64,000 nucleotides of DNA from NCBI GenBank assembly GCA_022652735.1, contig JALCRP010000004.1, positions 62,001 to 126,000 on the forward strand, written 5' to 3'. Below the pieces are notes generated by a model. The model ran no database searches and was not told where the DNA came from. It worked only from the letters and a program-made list of their open reading frames with translations. Source of the stretch: Faecalibacterium sp. (GTDB taxonomy: Bacteria > Bacillota > Clostridia > Oscillospirales > Ruminococcaceae). Position 1 is the first letter of the stretch. Each line of letters starts with the position of its first letter. The translations under genes were made by a program, and so were the position numbers. Positions 17,234-25,602 of this stretch are shown here, piece by piece.

Positions 17234-18499
17234 TCATTCTTTTTTAATTTTTTCCCAGTAAATTTTGGCCGCTTGCTCGTTTTTATTGTCTCCGTATTGA
17301 TAATATGTCGTTCCCGCCAGGACATCCGGCAGATATTGCTGCTTGACCCAGTGGTTTTGATAGGCCTGCGCGTATTTATAATTTTGGCCTTTTACCTCGG
17401 CGTCCTCGCCGTCAAAATGCTTATTTTGCAGTTGGCGCGGCACAGGCCCGGTGCGCCCAGCCTGTACATCGGCCAACGCGGCGTCAATCGAAGCTTCGCC
17501 GCTGTTGGATTTCGGGCTTGTCGCAACCAAAATCACTGCATCCGCCAGCGGCAGACGCGCTTCCGGCAGGCCCAGCATTGTAGCGGCATCTACCGCCGCC
17601 TTTGCAATCGGGATAATCTGCGGATACGCCAGCCCCACATCTTCACAGGCACAGGCCATCAGGCGGCGGCAGGCGGAGACAAGATCCCCTGCCTCTAAAA
17701 GGCGCGCCAGATAGTGCAGCGCAGCGTCCGGGTCGCTTCCGCGCATAGATTTCTGATAGGCCGAAACGATGTCGTAGTGTTCGTCGCCGTCCTTATCATA
17801 GCGCATGGCGGTGCGCTTGGTTACCTGCTGAATCATTTCCAGCGTGATATGCTTAGCATTCTCCTGTACTTCGGCGGCCGTCACGGCAAATTCAAGGCTG
17901 CCCAGCGCTTTGCGCATATCCCCGCCCGCGCTGGCCGCCAGATAGGTAAGCGCCTCCGGCGCAAGCTCCACAGGGCAGCCGTCCTCCTCGGAAAGCCGGC
18001 CCGCGGCGTTTCGGATGCCCATTTCTATATCCGCTTCGGTCAGGCTCTTGAACTCAAACACGGTGCAGCGTGAAAGCAGCGCATTATAAATATAAAAGTA
18101 AGGGTTTTCTGTGGTCGAGGCGATCAGCGTCACCGTGCCGTTTTCGATACACTCCAGCAGGCTTTGCTGCTGCTTTTTGTTCAGATACTGGATCTCGTCG
18201 AGATACAAAAGAATCCCGCCCGAAGCCGAAAACGTACCGATGTCGGCCAGCACGGCCTTGATGTCGCCTGTGCCGCAGGAAGTGCCGTTCAATTTATGCA
18301 GCGTCATGCCACTGTTTTCGGCGATAATACGCGCCACCGTTGTTTTTCCGACGCCGGAAGGCCCGTAAAAAATCATATTCGGGATTTTTCCGCTGTCCAC
18401 GGTGCGGCGGAACACCTTGCCCTCGCCCAGCAGATGCTGCTGGCCGCAGACATCTGCCAAGGTTTTCGGGCGCAGGCGCTGTGCAAGGGGTTCGTTCAT
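17234..18499 (-). CDS. rarA: Replication-associated recombination protein A (AAA+ ATPase)
   Basis: 421 residues, matching RarA/MgsA/WRNIP1. The AAA+ core carries Walker A GPSGVGKTTVARI (about residues 46-54), Walker B ILLYLDEIQYL and sensor region STTENPYFYIYNALLSRC. A C-terminal tetramerisation region contains PKSNSGEASIDAALADV and ends GTTYYQYGDNKNEQAAKIYW. RarA acts at stalled replication forks with SSB and RecA. It has its own promoter and diverges from nth. Confidence 0.95.
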   Translation of the reverse strand: MNEPLAQRLRPKTLADVCGQQHLLGEGKVFRRTVDSGKIPNMIFYGPSGVGKTTVARIIAENSGMTLHKLNGTSCGTGDIKAVLADIGTFSASGGILLYLDEIQYLNKKQQQSLLECIENGTVTLIASTTENPYFYIYNALLSRCTVFEFKSLTEADIEMGIRNAAGRLSEEDGCPVELAPEALTYLAASAGGDMRKALGSLEFAVTAAEVQENAKHITLEMIQQVTKRTAMRYDKDGDEHYDIVSAYQKSMRGSDPDAALHYLARLLEAGDLVSACRRLMACACEDVGLAYPQIIPIAKAAVDAATMLGLPEARLPLADAVILVATSPKSNSGEASIDAALADVQAGRTGPVPRQLQNKHFDGEDAEVKGQNYKYAQAYQNHWVKQQYLPDVLAGTTYYQYGDNKNEQAAKIYWEKIKKE

Positions 18500-18540
18500 A
18501 CTGTTTCCCTCCGGCTGTAAGATTTTCGCTGATAGCTCGT

Positions 18541-18569
18541 ATTATAAGGCAAGCGGCCCGGGCAGGCAA
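18541..18569 (-). promoter_or_regulatory. SigmaA-type promoter for rarA
   Basis: Read leftward: TTGCCT (18564-18569), 17-base spacer, TATAAT (18541-18546), about 40 bases before the rarA ATG. Confidence 0.7.
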
Positions 18570-18596
18570 GTTTTTCTTATCGGGGCAGTGCTTTCT

Positions 18597-18626
18597 TTGC
18601 CGCAAAACAGAAGTTTATGCTATAAT
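18597..18626 (+). promoter_or_regulatory. SigmaA-type promoter for nth
   Basis: TTGCCG (18597-18602), 18 bases, TATAAT (18621-18626) with an extended -10 (TGC just upstream). It lies back-to-back with the rarA promoter. Confidence 0.7.
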
Positions 18627-18721
18627 GGGCAAAATCGGGCAGCCCGCAGGGGCCGTGGCCTGATTCGCCAAACGGCAGAAAACCGGCCGGCGCGTTTGCC
18701 GCCGGGCAGAGGAAGTGCAGT

Positions 18722-19414
18722 ATGAAAAATTTAAGCAGGCTCCGCGAAGGAGACCCCGCAAAAAAGCAGCTTGCGTGTGAAGTGATTCGCCGCCTGAAGG
18801 CCGCCTATCCGGACGCCGCGTGTACGCTGGATTATGCCCATGCATGGCAGCTGCTCGTCAGCGTAAGGCTGGCCGCCCAGTGCACGGATGCGCGCGTCAA
18901 TATTGTGGTGGAAAAGCTGTTTGCGCAATATCCCGACGTGGCCGCTTTAGCGGCCGCCGAGCCGGCCGAGATCGAGGCGATCGTCCGGCCCTGCGGGCTT
19001 GGCCCTTCAAAAGCGCGGGATATTTCTGCCTGCATGCGCACCTTGCGCGATCAGTATCAATGTCAGGTGCCCACCACATTTGAGCAGCTGCTTGCGCTGC
19101 CCGGCGTCGGGCGCAAAAGCGCCAACTTAATCATGGGCGATGTGTTCGGCCAGCCTGCTATTGTGACGGATACCCACTGCATCCGCCTTTGCAATCGCAT
19201 CGGCCTTGTGGACGAGCTCAAGGAGCCGCAGAAGGTGGAAATGGCGCTGTGGAAGATCATCCCGCCCGAAGAAGGCAGCGAGCTATGCCATCGCTTTGTG
19301 CTCCACGGGCGCGCCGTATGCATCGCCCGCCACGCCGAATGCGAAAAGTGCTGCCTTGCGGATATTTGCCGCACAGCCCGGCAAAACGCAGCAGAAAAAT
19401 CGGAGATCGGTTGA
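18722..19414 (+). CDS. nth: Endonuclease III (DNA glycosylase/AP lyase)
   Basis: 230 residues. Removes oxidised pyrimidines and cleaves the abasic site in base-excision repair. The helix-hairpin-helix LLALPGVGRKSANLIMG carries the catalytic Lys. The downstream TDTHCIRLCNRIG supplies the conserved Asp. The C-terminal [4Fe-4S] motif is C-x6-C-x2-C-x5-C (CIARHAECEKCCLADIC). GAGGAA lies upstream of the ATG. A short gap with repeats separates it from the small membrane-protein gene that follows. Confidence 0.96.
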   Translation: MKNLSRLREGDPAKKQLACEVIRRLKAAYPDAACTLDYAHAWQLLVSVRLAAQCTDARVNIVVEKLFAQYPDVAALAAAEPAEIEAIVRPCGLGPSKARDISACMRTLRDQYQCQVPTTFEQLLALPGVGRKSANLIMGDVFGQPAIVTDTHCIRLCNRIGLVDELKEPQKVEMALWKIIPPEEGSELCHRFVLHGRAVCIARHAECEKCCLADICRTARQNAAEKSEIG

Positions 19415-19524
19415 TTTTTTCGGCAGGCGGCGCTAAAATAAGTTTCAGGAGTTTGCCGTGCCGGCAAAGGCAGGCGGCGCTCTTTGAAAAATAATTGTAA
19501 TATAAAATAAAGGAGACCTACATT

Positions 19525-19761
19525 ATGCATTTTATTGTGAGCTTGATTCTGGGCGCACTGGCCGGCTTTATCGCCGGAAAAATCATGGACAGCAAAGGCG
19601 GCCTGCTTCGCAATATCCTGCTCGGCATCGTGGGCGGTGCGATCGGCGGCGCCATTCTGGGCCTGTTCGGCATGGGCGCGACAAACTGGATCGGCAGCGT
19701 GATCGTTTCGATCCTCGGCGCCTGCCTCGTAATTTGGGTCGGGCGCAAAGTTTTCCATTGA
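19525..19761 (+). CDS. GlsB/YeaQ/YmgE-family small membrane protein
   Basis: 78 residues, nearly all hydrophobic and Gly-rich, with three predicted membrane helices. The pattern GALAGFIAGKIM, GIVGGAIGGAILGLFG and ending VGRKVFH is characteristic of the transglycosylase-associated / YeaQ family. Members are induced by stress in several bacteria, but their molecular role is not settled. A good AAAGGAG site precedes the ATG. It is followed by two stacked terminators. It may share the nth transcript or use a weak AT-rich promoter around 19480-19510. Confidence 0.85.
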   Translation: MHFIVSLILGALAGFIAGKIMDSKGGLLRNILLGIVGGAIGGAILGLFGMGATNWIGSVIVSILGACLVIWVGRKVFH

Positions 19762-19764
19762 CAC

Positions 19765-19828
19765 GAAACGGGTTTCCCGTTTTGCTTTCCCTGTTGAGGA
19801 GCAGCTGAGAGGCAGCTGCTCCTTTTTT
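19765..19828 (+). terminator. Tandem terminators after glsB-like gene
   Basis: First hairpin: CGAAACGGG/CCCGTTTTG at 19764-19784 with a TTT loop. The second and stronger is GGAGCAGCTG/CAGCTGCTCC at 19798-19822 followed by TTTTTT. Confidence 0.9.
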
Positions 19829-19867
19829 GTTGCCTGCCGTCGTTTTTCTTTTTTCGGCTTGCGCCGC

Positions 19868-19895
19868 TTGACAAATGCCGCGCGCCGCGTATACT
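19868..19895 (+). promoter_or_regulatory. Promoter for the thiT riboswitch transcript
   Basis: TTGACA (19868-19873), 16 bases, TATACT (19890-19895). A start near 19902 falls just before the TPP aptamer. Confidence 0.7.
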
Positions 19896-19907
19896 GAAAC
19901 ACGGACA

Positions 19908-20011
19908 TAAAAACAGGGGCGCTGGGAGTTCTTCCCGGCTGAGATTGAGGCAAATTGCAGCCTCAGGTCGCCTTGAACCTGATCCGGGTAATGCCGGCGT
20001 AGGAAGTTTGC
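19908..20011 (+). promoter_or_regulatory. TPP riboswitch (THI element)
   Basis: The aptamer landmarks are in order: GGGGCGC, then GGCTGAGA, an extra small hairpin (GAGGC...GCCTC), ACCTGATCCGGGTAATGCC and GCGTAGGAAG. Thiamine pyrophosphate binding to this class turns off downstream expression. The terminator at 20042-20082 is the probable expression platform. The thiT gene behind it is a classic target. Confidence 0.95.
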
Positions 20012-20041
20012 GGTATTTTCTCATACAACAAACGGACGGTC

Positions 20042-20082
20042 ACGCCTGCATGCCAACTTCGCATGCAGGCGTTTTCTTTTTT
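20042..20082 (+). terminator. Riboswitch-controlled intrinsic terminator before thiT
   Basis: ACGCCTGCATGC / GCATGCAGGCGT form a 12-bp perfect stem with a 7-base loop, followed by TTTTCTTTTTT. It sits between the TPP aptamer and thiT, as expected for ligand-induced attenuation. Confidence 0.9.
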
Positions 20083-20123
20083 CTTGTTTTTATGTTACGC
20101 AAAACAGGAAAGGAACTGTACCC

Positions 20124-20687
20124 ATGAACCAAACCAACTCGAAAACCCGTATCCTTGTGGAGGGCGCGCTGATGGTCGCCCTTGCCACCGTGCTCAGCTA
20201 CATCAAAATCTTTGAACTGCCGCAGGGCGGCACCATTTCGCTCGAGATGATCCCGCTGTTTATCATGTGCTTCCGCCACGGAACGAAATGGGGCCTCTTC
20301 ACCGGCTTTGTCCACGGCTTCATCCAGATGATCCTCGGCTTCTCCAATGTGCTGTACTGCAAAACGCTGGTGGCGCAGATCGGCTGCGTACTGCTCGATT
20401 ATCTTGTAGCCTTCACAGTGCTTGGGCTGGCGTTCCAGTTTGCCAAGCTGTTCGGCGGCCGCACAGTCGCAGGCGCGGCGTTCGGCACGTTTGCGGCATG
20501 TTTTCTGCGCTTCCTCTGCCACTTTATCAGCGGTATGTGGCTTTGGGGCGAATATGCAGGCGGACAAGCTGTATGGCTTTACAGCGCAGTATACAACGGC
20601 AGCTATATGCTCGTAGATACCGTGATCTGCATGCTGTGCATGGCGCTGCTGATGAAGGCCGCGCCGAAATTGTTTGCCCAGCAGTAA
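20124..20687 (+). CDS. thiT: ECF transporter S component for thiamine (ThiT)
   Basis: 187 residues with six hydrophobic segments. It starts with the EGALMVALATVLSYIKIFELP region and ends with the substrate-site block WLYSAVYNGSYM, in which ThiT Trp/Tyr/Asn residues bind thiamine. It works with a shared ECF module (EcfA, EcfA', EcfT) encoded outside this window. The TPP riboswitch upstream supports thiamine as the ligand. RBS is GGAAAGGAAC. Confidence 0.94.
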   Translation: MNQTNSKTRILVEGALMVALATVLSYIKIFELPQGGTISLEMIPLFIMCFRHGTKWGLFTGFVHGFIQMILGFSNVLYCKTLVAQIGCVLLDYLVAFTVLGLAFQFAKLFGGRTVAGAAFGTFAACFLRFLCHFISGMWLWGEYAGGQAVWLYSAVYNGSYMLVDTVICMLCMALLMKAAPKLFAQQ

Positions 20688-20715
20688 AGCGCTGCATTTT
20701 TCCAAATCCTCGTAT

Positions 20716-20755
20716 GCGGGCGGGTGGCTTTTTTACAGCCGCCCGCCCGCTTTTT
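20716..20755 (+). terminator. Intrinsic terminator after thiT
   Basis: A 14-bp stem GCGGGCGGGTGGCT / AGCCGCCCGCCCGC (one G-T pair) with a loop of seven bases, then TTTTT. Confidence 0.9.
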
Positions 20756-20786
20756 GCGCTTGGCGCTGTTTTTAGGGCAAAATGAT

Positions 20787-20847
20787 TTGCTTTCCCTGCG
20801 GCACTTCTATATAATAAAGGGCTGAGGGGCCCCGGCAGTTACCGGGG
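20787..20847 (+). promoter_or_regulatory. Promoter and 5' UTR hairpin of nfnAB
   Basis: TTGCTT (20787-20792), 17 bases, TATAAT (20810-20815). The leader carries a 6-bp all-GC hairpin CCCCGG/CCGGGG at 20830-20847 before the RBS; it might stabilise the mRNA. Confidence 0.7.
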
Positions 20848-20883
20848 CGGTGAAAAGGAAAATCGGAAAAGGAGCTGCAGCGA

Positions 20884-21726
20884 ATGTACAAGATTCTTGA
20901 GAAGACTGCGCTGAACCCAACGGTAACGGAAATGCTGATCGAAGCGCCGCTGATTGCCAAAAAGGCGATGCCGGGCCAGTTCATCATTGTGCGCCCGCTT
21001 GCCGACAGTGAGCGTATCCCGCTAACGATCGCCGGCTATGACCGCGTAAAGGGCACAGTAAAAATCATTTTTCAAATCGTGGGCGGTACCACGATGGAGC
21101 TGAACGCTTTGCGCGCCGGCGACAGCGTCCATGATTTTGTCGGCCCGCTGGGCCGCGCCACCGAAGTGGAAGGCTTCAAAAAGGTGTGTGTTATCGGCGG
21201 CGGCGTGGGCTGTGCCATCGCGCTGCCAATCGCCGAGGAGCTGCATGCCCGCGGCTGTATCGTACATAGCGTCGTGGGCTTCCGCAATCACGATCTGCTA
21301 ATTCTCGAAAAGGAATTCCAAGCCTGCAGCGAAGAATTCCGCGTGATGACGGACGACGGCAGCTACGGCACCAAGGGCGTCGTCACCGCGGCGCTTGAGG
21401 AGCTTGTAAATGCCGGCAACCAGTATGACGAAGTCATCACGATCGGCCCGCTGATTATGATGAAATTTGCCGTCAAAACTTGCCAGAAGTTTGGCATCAA
21501 GAGCGTCGTCTCCATGAACCCGATCATGATCGACGGCACGGGCATGTGCGGCGGCTGCCGCCTGACCGTAGGCGGCGAAACCAAGTTTGCCTGTGTGGAC
21601 GGCCCGGATTTTGACGGCGACCTCGTCGATTTTGACGAAGCCATGAAACGCGGCACAATGTACCGTGATTTTGAGGCGCATGCGCGCGAAGCGGCGTGCA
21701 ACCTGCTGAACAAGGAGGTACAGTAA
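20884..21726 (+). CDS. nfnA: NADH-dependent ferredoxin:NADP+ oxidoreductase small subunit (NfnA-like)
   Basis: 280 residues of the sulfide dehydrogenase/dihydroorotate-oxidase-like FAD/NAD family. An FAD-binding barrel (residues 1-95, with IPLTIAGYD) is followed by an NAD-binding Rossmann domain (VCVIGGGVGCAIALPIAEEL). The [2Fe-2S] segment GTGMCGGCRLTVGGETKFAC ends the core. With NfnB it makes the electron-bifurcating transhydrogenase that couples NADH and reduced ferredoxin to NADPH in strict anaerobes. The nfnB gene starts one base after the stop codon, and its RBS AAGGAGGT lies in the end of nfnA. A glutamate synthase role is less likely because no large GOGAT subunit is present. Confidence 0.85.
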   Translation: MYKILEKTALNPTVTEMLIEAPLIAKKAMPGQFIIVRPLADSERIPLTIAGYDRVKGTVKIIFQIVGGTTMELNALRAGDSVHDFVGPLGRATEVEGFKKVCVIGGGVGCAIALPIAEELHARGCIVHSVVGFRNHDLLILEKEFQACSEEFRVMTDDGSYGTKGVVTAALEELVNAGNQYDEVITIGPLIMMKFAVKTCQKFGIKSVVSMNPIMIDGTGMCGGCRLTVGGETKFACVDGPDFDGDLVDFDEAMKRGTMYRDFEAHAREAACNLLNKEVQ

Positions 21727-21727
21727 C

Positions 21728-23125
21728 ATGGCTTTCAATATGGACCCGAAAAAGTGCCCCATGCCCAGCCAGGCGCCGAATGTGCGCAATAAAAACTTTG
21801 AAGAAGTCACGCTCGGGTATACGCCTGAGATGGCCGTGAATGAGGCCAAGCGCTGCCTCGGCTGCAAAAACCGCCCGTGCGTAGAGGGCTGCCCTGTCAG
21901 CATTCATATCCCGGATTTTATCGCCAAGATCGCGGCCGAGGATTTTGAGGGCGCGTATCAGGTGTTGGCCGAAAGTTCTTCCCTGCCCGCCGTATGCGGC
22001 CGCGTCTGCCCGCAGGAAAGCCAGTGTGAAGGCAAATGTACCCGCGGCATCAAGGGCGAAGCCGTCGGCATCGGCCGGCTTGAGCGCTTTGCCGCCGATT
22101 GGCACCGCGCGCATGCCGTGCAAAAGCCGAACGTGCCTGCCTCGAACGGGCACAAGGTCGCCGTGATCGGCGCCGGGCCTTCGGGCCTGACAGCCGCGGG
22201 CGATTTGGCCAAGCTTGGCTACCAAGTAACCGTCTACGAGGCGCTGCATGTGGCCGGCGGCGTTTTGATGTACGGCATCCCCGAATTCCGTCTGCCCAAA
22301 GCGATTGTGCAGAATGAAATCGAAGGCCTGAAAGCGCTTGGCGTCAACATTGCGTGCAATATGGTAATCGGCAAAGTGCTGACCGTCGATGAGCTGTTCG
22401 ACGAATACGGCTATGAGGCCGTGTACATTGGCTCTGGCGCCGGGTTGCCCCGCTTTATGGGTATCCCCGGCGAAAGCCTGAAGGGCGTTTATTCCGCTAA
22501 CGAGTTTCTTACGCGCTCGAACTTGATGAAAGCCTATCGCCCCGGCAGCAAAACGCCGATCACCGTCGGCAAAAATGTTGCCGTTGTGGGCGGCGGCAAC
22601 GTCGCAATGGATGCGGCCCGCAGCGCCAAGCGCCTTGGGGCCGAAAACGTATATATCGTTTACCGCCGTGGCATGGCCGAGCTGCCCGCCCGGAAAGAAG
22701 AAGTGGAACACGCCGAGGAAGAGGGCATCGTCTTTAAGACGCTGTGCAACCCCACTAAGATCGAGCCGGACGAAAACGGCTGCGTTAAGTCGATGGATTG
22801 TGTGGAGATGACGCTGGGCGAGCCGGACGCTTCCGGCCGCCGCCGCCCGATTGTCAAAGAGGGCAGCGATTTCACGCTGGATGTCGAAACCGTGATTATG
22901 AGCCTCGGCACCAGCCCGAACCCGCTGCTGCGCACGACGACGCCGGGCCTCGACGCCGACAGGCACGGCTGCCTTGTCACCGACGGCGAGGACGGAAAAA
23001 CGACGCGGGAAGGCGTATATGCCGGCGGCGATGCCGTCACGGGCGCCGCCACCGTCATTAAGGCGATGGGCGCCGGCAAGGCCGCTGCAAAGGCTATCGA
23101 CGAATTTATCCGCAGCAAAACCTGA
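21728..23125 (+). CDS. nfnB: NfnB-like flavoprotein / glutamate synthase small-subunit family
   Basis: 465 residues. The N-terminal domain holds Cys clusters for [4Fe-4S] centres (CLGCKNRPCVEGCPVSIHIP, then CGRVCPQESQCEGKC). Two nucleotide-binding domains follow: VAVIGAGPSGLTAAGDLAKL for FAD and VAVVGGGNVAMDAARSAKRL for NADP. The end GVYAGGDAVTGAATVI is the FAD signature. Its size and fused order match NfnB (NADP-binding, bifurcating FAD). It is often annotated gltA or gltD, but the nfnA neighbour argues for NfnAB. Confidence 0.88.
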   Translation: MAFNMDPKKCPMPSQAPNVRNKNFEEVTLGYTPEMAVNEAKRCLGCKNRPCVEGCPVSIHIPDFIAKIAAEDFEGAYQVLAESSSLPAVCGRVCPQESQCEGKCTRGIKGEAVGIGRLERFAADWHRAHAVQKPNVPASNGHKVAVIGAGPSGLTAAGDLAKLGYQVTVYEALHVAGGVLMYGIPEFRLPKAIVQNEIEGLKALGVNIACNMVIGKVLTVDELFDEYGYEAVYIGSGAGLPRFMGIPGESLKGVYSANEFLTRSNLMKAYRPGSKTPITVGKNVAVVGGGNVAMDAARSAKRLGAENVYIVYRRGMAELPARKEEVEHAEEEGIVFKTLCNPTKIEPDENGCVKSMDCVEMTLGEPDASGRRRPIVKEGSDFTLDVETVIMSLGTSPNPLLRTTTPGLDADRHGCLVTDGEDGKTTREGVYAGGDAVTGAATVIKAMGAGKAAAKAIDEFIRSKT

Positions 23126-23149
23126 TTTTGTTTTTCTGCGCGCAAATTT

Positions 23150-23188
23150 ACAGGGAAGCACGGCAAACTGCTATGCTTCCCTGTTTTT
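23150..23188 (+). terminator. Intrinsic terminator after nfnAB
   Basis: ACAGGGAAGCA / TGCTTCCCTGT, 11-bp perfect stem with a 13-base loop, then TTTT. Confidence 0.88.
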
Positions 23189-23211
23189 GTGCGTTTTGGC
23201 CGATCTGCCCG

Positions 23212-23239
23212 TTGCAGTTTTTGAAAATCGTGCTTTAAT
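23212..23239 (+). promoter_or_regulatory. Possible promoter for MATE gene
   Basis: TTGCAG (23212-23217), 16 bases, TTTAAT (23234-23239) with TGC upstream. Moderate match. Confidence 0.45.
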
Positions 23240-23287
23240 GATGAAATCGGTGTTTGGGGTAAGAATGGGAAATTGAGGTAGCGCTTC

Positions 23288-24652
23288 ATGTCGCGTTTTC
23301 GTAGTGTCAATATGACGGACGGCCCGTTTGCCGCCAAGATTTTGCTTTTCACGCTGCCGCTGGCGGCTTCCAGCATACTACAGCTTTTATTCAACGCTGC
23401 GGATGTGATTGTGGTCGGCCGTTTTTGTGGCAGCACGTCGCTTGCTGCCGTAGGCTCCAACGGCAGTTTAATCAATCTGCTGGTCAATTTGTTTATGGGG
23501 CTTTCCATCGGGGCCAATGTCGTCGCCGCGCGCTTTTTCGGCGCAAAAGACGACCGTGCCGTGAGCGAAACCGTACATACCTCCATCCTGCTCAGCCTGA
23601 TCGGCGGCATCCTGCTGGGCATCATCGGTTTCTTTTCGGCGCGCACCCTGCTTGTTTGGATGTCTACCCCTGCCGATGTGATTGACCTCGCGGCCGTCTA
23701 TCTGCGCATCTATTTTCTCGGCATGCCGGTGCTGATGCTGTACAATTTCGGCTCGGCCCTGCTACGCGCCGTGGGCGATACCACGCGCCCGCTGATTTGC
23801 CTTGCCGTTTCAGGCGTACTGAATGTGATTTTGAACCTTGTATTCGTCATCCGCTTCCAGATGAACGTAGCCGGCGTGGCGCTGGCCACCGTCATCAGCG
23901 AAGCGCTTTCGGCCGCTATGGTGCTGTTTATTCTGCTACATGAAAACGGGCCTCTGCGCCTTGATTTAGGCGAGCTTCGCCTTTCGGCCGGGCCGCTTTG
24001 GCAGATGCTGCGCATCGGTATCCCGGCGGGCTTGCAGGGCACGGTATTCAGCCTTTCCAACGTGGTGATTCAATCCTCGATTAACTCGTTCGGTTCTGTC
24101 GTAGTTGCGGGCAGCAGCGCTTCTTCCAACCTCGAAAACTTCGTTTACGTTTCGATGGACGCCTGCTATCAGGCATGCCTTACCTTTACCAGCCAGAATA
24201 TCGGCGCGCGCCGCTACCGTAACATCAACCGTGTGCTGGGTTGCAGCATGGGCTGGGTATGTGCGATCGGGCTTTTGCTGGGGCTTGGCATGGTGGCCGC
24301 GGGGCGGCCGCTGCTTTCGATCTACTGCACCGACCCGGCCGTGATCGAGGCCGGCTACCGCCGCCTTTTGATTATCGCGGGGCCGTATGTTTTATGCGGC
24401 ATCATGGAAGTGTGGGTAGGCAGCCTGCGCGGGATGGGTTATTCCGTCATCCCGATGATTGTCAGCCTGCTGGGCAGCTGTGTTTTCCGCCTGATCTACA
24501 TCGCCACGATCTTTCAGCAGTATCCCACCGAGCGTGTGCTGTATCTGTGTTACCCGATCAGTTGGCTGCTGACGCTGGCCGCGCATGCCGTATGTTTTTG
24601 TATCGTGCGCCGCAAGTTCCGCGAGGCCGCGCCGGCCGCCGTGGGGCAGTAA
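23288..24652 (+). CDS. MATE-family multidrug/Na+ antiporter
   Basis: 454 residues with twelve hydrophobic segments in two MatE halves (about 15-175 and 240-400). The N-terminal LLFTLPLAASSILQLLFNAADVIVVGRF is typical of the clostridial MATE group. Members export cationic drugs or metabolites driven by Na+ or H+. The substrate is unknown. The gene stands alone between terminators, so nothing in the context narrows its role. The start is the ATG at 23288 with GAGGT upstream; an in-frame ATG at residue 9 is possible. Confidence 0.92.
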   Translation: MSRFRSVNMTDGPFAAKILLFTLPLAASSILQLLFNAADVIVVGRFCGSTSLAAVGSNGSLINLLVNLFMGLSIGANVVAARFFGAKDDRAVSETVHTSILLSLIGGILLGIIGFFSARTLLVWMSTPADVIDLAAVYLRIYFLGMPVLMLYNFGSALLRAVGDTTRPLICLAVSGVLNVILNLVFVIRFQMNVAGVALATVISEALSAAMVLFILLHENGPLRLDLGELRLSAGPLWQMLRIGIPAGLQGTVFSLSNVVIQSSINSFGSVVVAGSSASSNLENFVYVSMDACYQACLTFTSQNIGARRYRNINRVLGCSMGWVCAIGLLLGLGMVAAGRPLLSIYCTDPAVIEAGYRRLLIIAGPYVLCGIMEVWVGSLRGMGYSVIPMIVSLLGSCVFRLIYIATIFQQYPTERVLYLCYPISWLLTLAAHAVCFCIVRRKFREAAPAAVGQ

Positions 24653-24679
24653 ACGCCTAATTTATATTTTGGAAAAAGC

Positions 24680-24717
24680 AACGCCCTGCGCTCGCATTTT
24701 ACTGCGCGCAGGGCGTT
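24680..24717. terminator. Bidirectional terminator between convergent genes
   Basis: AACGCCCTGCGC / GCGCAGGGCGTT, 12 bp perfect. T-rich tracts follow on both strands (TATTTTTAT rightward, GCTTTTTCC leftward), so it serves the MATE gene and the GNAT-DUF1653 gene. Confidence 0.88.
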
Positions 24718-24721
24718 ATTT

Positions 24722-25471
24722 TTATGTGCCGATAGAAACAAACCGCGGGCCGTGGTACTCGCCGCGGTCGATATGCGCAAACCACATTGCTGCAGGCCGT
24801 ACCCAAATGCCTTTTTCACCGTACAGTGCCCGATAAACCACCATCTGTTCCCGCGTTTCGCTGTGCGTGGCAATCGAAAGCACCTGGTATTCGTTGCCCT
24901 TAAAATGGCGGTAGCGGCCGGGCAGCGGAAGGAGATGTTTTTCCATCACATAGCGGTCATGCATACCGTACATGTTGCGCCGCGTATGAACCGAAAAGCC
25001 CATTGCGCGGATGTTCGCAAGGCTGTAGGCGTTTTCGGGGCTGACGGTGCAGCCAAACCCGATGATGTCGGGGCGGCGCCAAGCCTCCAGCAAGCCCATC
25101 AGCGTTTGCTGCAGGCCGTTGCCGCGCCATGCGGGCGCCACCACGATCGTATCGCCGTTTGCCCAGTATTTCCAATCGGAGGCAGGAATGTCGAGATACT
25201 GAGCATAGTTATGATCGTTTTCTCCGCAGTAGCGCAGGATTGCGTAGGCAACCAGCGCGCCCTCGGCCCAAACGCCGATGCACAGGCCCTCGGCGAGGTC
25301 GCGCCGAAGCTCCTCCTCGCTGTTCGTCACAAATTGCTCGGGGCACGGCATGGCGCTGTGCACGGCCTGCTGCAGCGCGGCAAAATCGGCAAGATCATCC
25401 GCGCCGCACTTGCGTACCAAGGCCGTAGTTTCTATTTTTTCGCCGTTTCGGCAATTCAGAACGATTTCCAT
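24722..25471 (-). CDS. GNAT acetyltransferase fused to DUF1653
   Basis: 249 residues from the ATG at 25471 (AAAGGA upstream). Residues about 20-165 are a GNAT fold: VVAPAWRGNGLQQTL matches the acetyl-CoA-binding motif A (R-x-x-G-x-G/A). Residues about 175-245 match DUF1653: GRYRHFKGNEYQVLSIATHS, MVVYRALYGEKGIWVRP and an acidic/aromatic end. DUF1653 is usually a stand-alone small protein of unknown role, so the fusion may link it to acyl transfer. The acceptor is unknown. The promoter is an extended -10 (TGC TATACT), divergent from the GntR gene. Confidence 0.82.
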   Translation of the reverse strand: MEIVLNCRNGEKIETTALVRKCGADDLADFAALQQAVHSAMPCPEQFVTNSEEELRRDLAEGLCIGVWAEGALVAYAILRYCGENDHNYAQYLDIPASDWKYWANGDTIVVAPAWRGNGLQQTLMGLLEAWRRPDIIGFGCTVSPENAYSLANIRAMGFSVHTRRNMYGMHDRYVMEKHLLPLPGRYRHFKGNEYQVLSIATHSETREQMVVYRALYGEKGIWVRPAAMWFAHIDRGEYHGPRFVSIGT

Positions 25472-25602
25472 AAAAAATCCTTTCAGCCGGGCGCGAAATC
25501 CGGCAGCGGCATATGTTTTTTTGTTGTAGTATAGCATATCAATCCGAAAGATTCCATGTTATAATATGAAGTTAGGAGCAACTGGCTTCTGGGAGGCATT
25601 GT

